The notes under the pieces: model-generated
The model's database searches: none
Seen by the model: only the letters and a program-made list of their open reading frames with translations
What the model was told of the DNA's origin: nothing
In this document: one piece after another, positions 1 to 4,078 of the stretch
How positions within the stretch are numbered: position 1 is the stretch's first letter
Layout: every line of letters begins with the position of its first letter
Origin: an uncultured Ruminococcus sp.
Lineage (GTDB): Bacteria > Bacillota > Clostridia > Oscillospirales > Ruminococcaceae
Reading direction: 5' to 3'
DNA length: 6,776 nucleotides
Assembly: GCA_947176565.1 (NCBI GenBank)
Contig: CAMWRC010000063.1
Span: forward strand, 1-6,776
Program-made: the position numbers and the translations under genes

Positions 1-15
1 ATGTTCTAAGATTTT

Positions 16-1596
16 TTATTCTTCAGATTCTGCTTCTGCATTTCCGCCACAGTGTTCGCAGGGATTCATTGCAGTTGCATCAAATTCGGCTTTCTGTTCG
101 GGAGAGCCGTAATAATTACATACGTCGATATATTCGCCCTCGCAGTTGTAGATATTCAGTGAGCAGATAAGCACATCAGTATCGAGTTTATTTTCTTCCT
201 GACGTAAATCATTCTGACGGCTTTCGCAGTTTGATATTTCAAATAATTCCGATGTTCTTATATATCCGCTGCCGAAAGAAATGAGGTCGGGCAGAAGGTC
301 GGCATTATCGGTGCATATGTGCTCAGGTGCACATCCATATGTTTCGCCGTGGCTGTTTTCCTTGTAAGCGTAGTATTCTTCATCACTTATCGGTTCGGGC
401 ATTGTGTATTCGCTGAGGTCAATTTCCGGCACTGGTTCAGCGTCCTCATCAAAATTGATTTCCAGCGTAACAAGATAATCAGTGATTTCGCCGTATGTGG
501 TTTCAAGAGCGTACAGCGCGCAGCCTGTTTCCTTGTCAATATAAGCTTTTGTATGGACTGTATTTTCATTGTAATCCATGGAAATTTCAACACAGTCTCT
601 GCCGATATATTCAATATCTCCCACAATTTCCCATGTATCGAAATCATAGACGTGTAAAAACATAGGACTCTCTAAGGGGTGTGCACATTCCGAGCCGAGA
701 TGAGAATTTATTCCGGTATTCGTTTTAGCATAGGGAGATTCATAATCTTCGCTAATCAGACCGTCTCCCTCAACGGCTGTTTGCCATATTTCATCAGATT
801 CTTTCATTTTATCAATTTGTATCGGATTTCCGTAACGCGGGTGCATTTCTGCCTCTGCTGCCTGATTGTATGTCATATCACCAAAGAGCCAGTATTGATA
901 TTGACCGTCGCAGTAGAGATTCAAGTGACCGAAAAATGCTCCCTTGCTTATCCAGTTATCCTCCTCGCCAATCGGTGCTGCACCATTGATAATATCTTCA
1001 AAGGAGTTTTCATAGTTCACACGTGAAAGGTAGCTGTGGGCTTTTCCGGTTGTCAGGTCGAATGAGAAATCGGTAACGGCGCATACTTGTTCCTTGTATG
1101 TTTCATTTGTGACGATTTTTCCGGAAATCTGGTCATAGTTGAAGAAACTGTTAATCATTTTTGCATAGATCCCCTCTTTTGTTGACATATCGTAGGAATT
1201 ATTATCAACAAATTCCGGTTCTGTGGGAGCTTCTGTAGGCATTTCCTCCGTAGTTTCTTCCGGAACTTCTTCCGACTGTTCAGATGATTCAGATACATCA
1301 GTCAGCTGTGTTGCCATTTCCGGAACATTTCCGAATCCGTTGAGGGCGAATATACTTCCTCCGATACCTGCGACAACTGCCGCGGCTGCTGCCATAGCTC
1401 CTATACGGCGGATAACAGAGGGTTTCCTGTAGGATTCAACGGTAAAAACGTTTACTTCCGCGTCCTCGTCCATTGAAGTATCAGTTACTTTCTGATTGTA
1501 CATCTCGGCAAGACGGCGGTTAATATTCAAATCTGCCTGCTGATTTGTGTTCAGAGAATCTCGTATCTGTCTGTCTAATCTGCTGTTTTTTTTCAT
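16..1596 (-). CDS. Membrane-anchored probable anti-sigma factor with RseB/LolA-like extracytoplasmic sensor region
   Basis: This probably encodes the regulator of the ECF sigma factor made just upstream: it would hold the sigma factor at the membrane until an extracytoplasmic signal arrives. The start ATG (1596-1594) has GGAGGT about 8 nt upstream, inside the end of the sigma gene. Seen in the protein (526 aa): a charged cytosolic segment of about 60 residues; one Ala/Gly-rich membrane segment (about 64-86) preceded by the basic RKPSVIRR; an acidic Ser/Thr/Glu/Pro linker (about 96-130); then a large extracytoplasmic part. Residues about 322-382 (a Trp, a Gly-Asp-Ile-Glu strand, a Gly-Arg-Asp-Cys turn, then YIDKETGCALYA) resemble the strand pattern of RseB/LolA-type lipoprotein carriers; this fold is my inference. 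All 13 Cys lie after residue 171, and the C-terminus has a CxxC (513-516). No zinc-type HxxxCxxC anti-sigma motif is present. The assignment rests on sigma-gene linkage and topology, so another signalling membrane protein remains possible. Nothing like a terminator is visible in the 15 bases after the stop. Confidence 0.72.
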   Translation of the reverse strand: MKKNSRLDRQIRDSLNTNQQADLNINRRLAEMYNQKVTDTSMDEDAEVNVFTVESYRKPSVIRRIGAMAAAAAVVAGIGGSIFALNGFGNVPEMATQLTDVSESSEQSEEVPEETTEEMPTEAPTEPEFVDNNSYDMSTKEGIYAKMINSFFNYDQISGKIVTNETYKEQVCAVTDFSFDLTTGKAHSYLSRVNYENSFEDIINGAAPIGEEDNWISKGAFFGHLNLYCDGQYQYWLFGDMTYNQAAEAEMHPRYGNPIQIDKMKESDEIWQTAVEGDGLISEDYESPYAKTNTGINSHLGSECAHPLESPMFLHVYDFDTWEIVGDIEYIGRDCVEISMDYNENTVHTKAYIDKETGCALYALETTYGEITDYLVTLEINFDEDAEPVPEIDLSEYTMPEPISDEEYYAYKENSHGETYGCAPEHICTDNADLLPDLISFGSGYIRTSELFEISNCESRQNDLRQEENKLDTDVLICSLNIYNCEGEYIDVCNYYGSPEQKAEFDATAMNPCEHCGGNAEAESEE

Positions 1597-2119
1597 GTCT
1601 GCTTACCTCCGGTTCATCAAGTGTGTTTTTCAGTTTTTTTCGTGCGTTGTTCATTCTGCTTTTTACAGTACCCTCTGGAATCCCAAGCTGTGCGGATATA
1701 TCAGAAATACTCATATCAGCGTAGTAATACATATATACCACGATTCGAAGCTTTTCAGGAAGTTCCGAGACCGCCTTACGGACTTCGGCATATTGTGTTT
1801 TCCGTTCGGTATCTTCTGCGATATCCGAGGGGTCACGCAGCGTGTTTGCAAATCTGTCTTCCATGAAGCATTCGCCGGAAGATTTTTTTCTCCGCTGATT
1901 CTTATAGAGTTTCACAGCGATTCCGATTATATAATTTTTTGCTGACCGGAATCCGTTATCGGTTCTGCCGTCAATCCGTCCGAGAATCTCAAATGCTTTC
2001 AGGACAGAATCCTGATACAAATCATCAGCGGACTGCCGGCTGCCTGTAAGGTGGCAGCAGAAGCCGTATATATCGCTGCCGTAATTGCAAAGCAATGTTT
2101 CAAACTGCGCTGTTGTCAT
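1520..2119 (-). CDS. ECF-type RNA polymerase sigma factor (sigma-70 family, group 4)
   Basis: This directs RNA polymerase to a small stress or envelope-type regulon. The start ATG has GGAGGTG 5 nt upstream. Of 199 residues, about 5-77 form sigma region 2 (AxDLYQDSVLKAFE at 31-44 and the basic end YKNQRRKK at 72-79). Residues 116-165 form region 4, with the helix-turn-helix MSISDISAQLGIPEGTVKSR and the basic tail NNARKKLK. There is no region 3, which defines ECF factors. The family usually ends shortly after region 4; here about 30 extra polar residues follow, and residues 175-199 are encoded in DNA that also encodes the start of the membrane protein in the +1 frame. The tail may therefore be tolerated read-through rather than a functional domain. 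The operon with the membrane protein, translationally overlapped, fits a sigma/anti-sigma pair. An ECF-like promoter upstream suggests autoregulation. The ECF subgroup cannot be settled by eye. Confidence 0.95.
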   Translation of the reverse strand: MTTAQFETLLCNYGSDIYGFCCHLTGSRQSADDLYQDSVLKAFEILGRIDGRTDNGFRSAKNYIIGIAVKLYKNQRRKKSSGECFMEDRFANTLRDPSDIAEDTERKTQYAEVRKAVSELPEKLRIVVYMYYYADMSISDISAQLGIPEGTVKSRMNNARKKLKNTLDEPEVSRHEKKQQIRQTDTRFSEHKSAGRFEY

Positions 2120-2139
2120 CGTTTCACCTCCATTGTTTT

Positions 2140-2158
2140 CTGTTATATGTTGTAACAG
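2140..2158. promoter_or_regulatory. Inverted repeat CTGTTA-N7-TAACAG in the sigma-operon promoter
   Basis: Perfect 6-bp arms (2140-2145 and 2153-2158) around a 7-bp centre. They lie between the putative ECF -35 element and the sigma RBS, overlapping the expected -10. The position suits an operator for a dimeric repressor, but a palindrome this short in AT-rich DNA may arise by chance, and no regulator for it is encoded in the window. Confidence 0.25.
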
Positions 2159-2174
2159 CTTTGAAAAAGGTTCA
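2142..2174 (-). promoter_or_regulatory. Candidate ECF-type (autoregulatory) promoter of the sigma operon
   Basis: On the minus strand TGAACCTTTTT (from 2174 downward) resembles the AAC-containing, T-rich -35 element used by many ECF sigma factors. The segment 16-20 nt further on, GTTACAACATATAAC, would hold the -10. No good sigma-A -35 is found at 16-18 nt from the TATAAC at 2147-2142. The start codon is about 25-30 nt downstream with a normal RBS, so spacing fits. Recognition by the adjacent sigma factor is inference. Confidence 0.4.
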
Positions 2175-2202
2175 CTAATATCTGAAAATTTATATTTTAA
2201 TC

Positions 2203-2231
2203 TTGTAATTTTTAATCCGGTATGATAAAAT
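2203..2231 (+). promoter_or_regulatory. Extended -10 promoter for the CxxCxxCC protein gene
   Basis: TTGTAA (2203-2208), a 17-bp spacer and TAAAAT (2226-2231), with TG at 2223-2224 one base before the -10 (extended -10). Transcription would begin near 2238, leaving about 28 nt of leader with the RBS at 2253-2260. This is a sigma-A style promoter, divergent from the sigma operon. Confidence 0.5.
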
Positions 2232-2252
2232 AAAGATACGATAGAATATAAC

Positions 2253-2260
2253 AGAGGTGG
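2253..2260 (+). promoter_or_regulatory. Ribosome binding site that decides the start at 2266
   Basis: AGAGGTGG lies 5 nt before the ATG at 2266. An in-frame GTG at 2257 would give a protein three residues longer, but that codon is part of the Shine-Dalgarno sequence itself, so ATG 2266 is the better start. Confidence 0.8.
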
Positions 2261-2265
2261 ATTTT

Positions 2266-2745
2266 ATGATAAAGGAAATTTTAAGCGGCAGAACCTGTGC
2301 CGAATGCAGAATGTGCTGTATATTTGACAGATATGATATATGGGAAACGCCGGTTTTTACGGAAGAGATAAAAAATAAGGTGCTTGAATATGCTCCGGAC
2401 GCGCCGTTTGCGAGAGTGGGAAGTGGATATATGCTCAATGCCGGAGAGATAACAGACGATCAGATTTATTCCTGTCCTGCTCTCACTGAAAACGGCTGTA
2501 TTTTAGGAGACGGCAAGCCTTTTGACTGCCGTATATGGCCGTTCCGAGTGATGAATCAGGACAGAAAACGAGTAATTGCGGTTTCATCTCTTTGTGACGA
2601 GGTACATAATCAACCGCATGAAAAGCTCCGGAATTTTCTGAAAAGAGGACTTGCTGACGAGATTTTCGCCTATGCGGACAAATATCCTGAAACAGTAAAG
2701 CCGTACTATGATAATTATACTGTGATATTTCCTGAAGAAAAATAA
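2266..2745 (+). CDS. YkgJ-type CxxCxxCC cysteine-cluster protein (putative zinc/iron-chelating)
   Basis: This is a small cytosolic protein of the YkgJ/PF03692 family, described as a putative zinc- or iron-chelating domain; its biochemical role is not established. From ATG 2266 it has 159 residues. The family signature CAECRMCC is at 11-18, followed by Cys70, Cys78 and the typical PFDCRIWPFR stretch with Cys88 (86-94), then Cys110. These eight Cys could bind a metal or Fe-S cluster. No signal peptide or membrane segment is seen, and the length is usual for stand-alone members. It is transcribed alone and divergently from the sigma operon. The spacer after it (2746-2787) holds only AT-rich sequence with no convincing terminator, so transcripts could run into the tRNA gene. 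Family assignment is firm; function is unknown. Confidence 0.92.
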   Translation: MIKEILSGRTCAECRMCCIFDRYDIWETPVFTEEIKNKVLEYAPDAPFARVGSGYMLNAGEITDDQIYSCPALTENGCILGDGKPFDCRIWPFRVMNQDRKRVIAVSSLCDEVHNQPHEKLRNFLKRGLADEIFAYADKYPETVKPYYDNYTVIFPEEK

Positions 2746-2787
2746 TAGATTACAAATAATTAAAATAATTTTATTTTTGATAACCTA

Positions 2788-2816
2788 TTGACAAAACAGG
2801 CGGATTAATGTATAAT
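2788..2816 (+). promoter_or_regulatory. Consensus sigma-A promoter of the tRNA-Thr gene
   Basis: TTGACA (2788-2793), exactly 17 bp, then TATAAT (2811-2816): a perfect vegetative consensus, as expected for a stable RNA gene. Initiation near 2823 would leave a leader of only about 8 nt before the mature tRNA 5' end at 2831. Confidence 0.92.
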
Positions 2817-2830
2817 ATATATGTTAGTCT

Positions 2831-2906
2831 GCTTGTGTAGCACAGTTGGTAGTGCAGCTCATTCGTAATGAGCAGGTCGCAGGTTCGAGTCCCGTCACAA
2901 GCTCCA
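2831..2906 (+). tRNA. tRNA-Thr, anticodon CGT (reads ACG), CCA encoded
   Basis: The 76 bases fold as a cloverleaf. The acceptor stem GCTTGTG/CACAAGC has 7 perfect pairs. The D stem is GCAC/GTGC with loop AGTTGGTA, and the anticodon stem is GCTCA/TGAGC with loop TTCGTAA. The variable region is AGGTC and the T loop TTCGAGT. The discriminator T and CCA are encoded. The anticodon CGT at 2864-2866 reads threonine codon ACG. One oddity is in the T stem (GCAGG/CCCGT): an A-C mismatch (A2881/C2893) and an outer G-T pair. All other conserved positions are present, so it is probably functional. It has its own promoter upstream and a hairpin terminator downstream. Confidence 0.94.
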
Positions 2907-2920
2907 GTTAAATATCGTAA

Positions 2921-2960
2921 AATAGACATATTCTCAGCTTTGAGGATATGTTTATTTTTT
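2921..2960 (+). terminator. Rho-independent terminator of the tRNA-Thr gene
   Basis: ACATATTCTCA (2926-2936) pairs with TGAGGATATGT (2941-2951) around the 4-base loop GCTT, with one G-T pair; further A/T pairs extend the stem outward. The tract TTATTTTTT (2952-2960) follows. The stem is low in GC, so termination may be incomplete. The kinase gene starts 24 bases after the T tract. Confidence 0.8.
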
Positions 2961-2972
2961 AATTAAGTACAG

Positions 2973-2989
2973 GGAGGAGCATGAATGAA
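2973..2989 (+). repeat. Initiation-region repeat, copy 1 (RBS plus double ATG)
   Basis: GGAGGAGCATGAATGAA is identical to the sequence at 3578-3594. It holds the Shine-Dalgarno sequence, an ATG at 2981 that lies too close to it (1 nt) and in another frame, and the ATG at 2985 that starts the kinase gene at a normal 5-nt spacing. Confidence 0.9.
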
Positions 2990-3548
2990 GATATACACAA
3001 TAATAGGCGGCGTGAACGGAGTAGGAAAAAGCAGCTTGTCAGGAGTGCTTTCGGCTGAAAACACTGACTTAGGCATTATAGTTGATGTCGATAAGATAAC
3101 TGCCGAAACAGGTATAGACCGTATAAAGGGCGGTAAGATTGCTGTTGAACGCATTGAAAGCTGTCTTGAAAAGGGTATTAACTTTACTCAGGAAACGACT
3201 TTGTCGGGTGTGCGTACACTGAAAACTATCAGAAAAGCCCGTGAACTGAATTATTTTATCCGCCTGTACTATGTCGGAGTAAGTTCGTCTGCCGAGAGCA
3301 TAAGCCGTATAAAAAACCGTGTTTCAAAGGGCGGTCATGATATTCCCACAGCAGACGTTGAACGCCGTTACAATAAGCGATTTGAGGATTTGGCTAAAAT
3401 TCTTCCTTATTGTAATGAAGCTGTATTCTTTGATAATGAGAACGGTTTTGCGGAAAAAGCAGAGTACAAGAACGGTTTGCTTATTACCAAAGGCGGAAAA
3501 ATTCCTGAATGGATTAAGGAGCTTGGAGAGCATCTAAATAATAATTAG
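2985..3548 (+). CDS. Zeta-toxin-like P-loop kinase (COG4185, 'predicted ABC-type ATPase')
   Basis: This is a cytosolic nucleotide-binding kinase related to zeta/PezT toxins, which phosphorylate UDP-N-acetylglucosamine-type sugars and so block cell-wall synthesis. Many COG4185 members are uncharacterised, so the substrate here is inferred. Of 187 residues, GGVNGVGKSS at 8-17 is the Walker A. VDVDKITAE at 33-41 carries the acidic residues after strand 2. TQETTLSG at 68-75 is the Glu-Thr motif typical of zeta-like kinases. RIKNRVSKGGHDIP at 108-121 and RR at 127-128 form the basic phosphate-contacting stretch, and FFDN at 148-151 is the usual last strand. All signature motifs are intact, so it should be active. 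The start at 2985 fits the RBS GGAGGAG. No epsilon/PezA-like antitoxin gene lies upstream; a 135-residue partner follows 41 bp downstream. No separate promoter is evident. Confidence 0.9.
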   Translation: MKIYTIIGGVNGVGKSSLSGVLSAENTDLGIIVDVDKITAETGIDRIKGGKIAVERIESCLEKGINFTQETTLSGVRTLKTIRKARELNYFIRLYYVGVSSSAESISRIKNRVSKGGHDIPTADVERRYNKRFEDLAKILPYCNEAVFFDNENGFAEKAEYKNGLLITKGGKIPEWIKELGEHLNNN

Positions 3549-3577
3549 ATATTGAAAAAATCCCAAATACTGACTAA

Positions 3578-3594
3578 GGAGGAGCATGAATGAA
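3578..3594 (+). repeat. Initiation-region repeat, copy 2 (RBS plus double ATG)
   Basis: This is identical over 17 bases to 2973-2989. The ATG at 3590 starts the downstream gene. The ATG at 3586 is out of frame and would end after nine codons at the TGA beginning at 3613. Confidence 0.9.
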
Positions 3595-3997
3595 TATAAT
3601 CAAATACCCCTCTGAGGAGGACGTGAACAAGGCTATAGCAGCAGACGACCCGCTTCTTGCAGTAATGTCATTTGACGGCAAAACAGCTGTTATAAGTCAA
3701 ATTGATGAAGCTATGGAACATCATATTCTGTTGATGAAAACAGGATATAAAGATACTGATATAGATAAATTTTTCCGTATTGTTCTTGACAAAAGCGGTG
3801 CTGACTGGACTTTTATCTGTCCTCCTGATTACAAGGATATTCCATTTAAGGATAAACGAATAGAAGCATTTTATAAGGACGGATTTGTTGTTATTTCGGA
3901 TTTTCTTCATTCGATAGGCTATCTTGTCGGCATCAATATTCCAAAACGCTATCGCAGACATTTTGATACAATGAACGACAGCGGCAATATGATCTGA
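3590..3997 (+). CDS. Hypothetical protein, likely partner of the zeta-like kinase
   Basis: I do not recognise this 135-residue protein. It has no signal peptide, no membrane segment and a single Cys (77), and it is mildly acidic, with a basic patch IPKRYRRHF near the C-terminus (117-125). The composition and alternating strand/helix pattern (for example LLAVMSFDGKTAVIS at 22-36 and FVVISDFLHSIGYLV at 99-113) suggest a compact soluble alpha/beta fold. A good RBS, AAGGAGGAG, precedes it, and it ends just before a strong terminator, so it is the last gene of a two-gene unit with the kinase. By position it could be an antitoxin or immunity partner, or a substrate adaptor; this is inference only. 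It appears somewhat more AT-rich than carB and the sigma operon. Confidence 0.88.
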   Translation: MNIIKYPSEEDVNKAIAADDPLLAVMSFDGKTAVISQIDEAMEHHILLMKTGYKDTDIDKFFRIVLDKSGADWTFICPPDYKDIPFKDKRIEAFYKDGFVVISDFLHSIGYLVGINIPKRYRRHFDTMNDSGNMI

Positions 3998-4009
3998 TTA
4001 TAAAAAATT

Positions 4010-4041
4010 ACGGAGCAGGTTTTATTCTGCTCCGTTTTGTT
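4010..4041. terminator. Bidirectional rho-independent terminator between the kinase unit and carB
   Basis: ACGGAGCAG (4010-4018) and CTGCTCCGT (4027-4035) form a GC-rich 9-bp stem with an 8-base loop. On the plus strand TTTTGTTT follows; on the minus strand the stem is followed by AATTTTTTA (complement of the A run at 4001-4009). It therefore serves both convergent transcripts: the unit ending at 3997 and carB ending at 4079. Confidence 0.92.
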
Positions 4042-4078
4042 TAGAATTTATATTTTATATTTAGGATGAAATCAGTGA

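Noticed and set aside
319..1026. Two plus-strand open frames of 112 and 115 codons opposite the membrane-protein gene
   Set aside because: They lack ribosome binding sites and have biased Phe/Ile/Cys-rich composition typical of the antisense of a real gene.
1547..1945. Plus-strand open frame of 132 codons opposite the sigma factor gene
   Set aside because: It is antisense to well-conserved sigma region 2 and 4 coding sequence and has no RBS; it is a shadow.
2141..2147. TATAAC as a sigma-A -10 for the sigma operon
   Set aside because: No -35 resembling TTGACA lies 16-18 nt upstream; the ECF-like reading fits better.
2257..2268. GTG start at 2257 for the CxxCxxCC protein
   Set aside because: The GTG lies inside the Shine-Dalgarno AGAGGTGG; the ATG at 2266 has proper spacing to it.
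2746..2787. Terminator after the CxxCxxCC protein gene
   Set aside because: Only short A/T palindromes (AAAATAA/TTATTTT, 2-base loop) are present, with no GC-containing stem.
2879..2906. tRNA-Thr 3' end as an integration site (attL) for a mobile element carrying the kinase pair
   Set aside because: No second copy of the tRNA 3' end is found in the window, no integrase gene is present, and the other flank is a normal terminator and carB.
2981..3058. 25-codon frame from the ATG at 2981 as a leader peptide
   Set aside because: Its ATG is 1 nt from the Shine-Dalgarno, too close for efficient use, and the frame lies inside the kinase gene; I keep it only as a possible decoy start.
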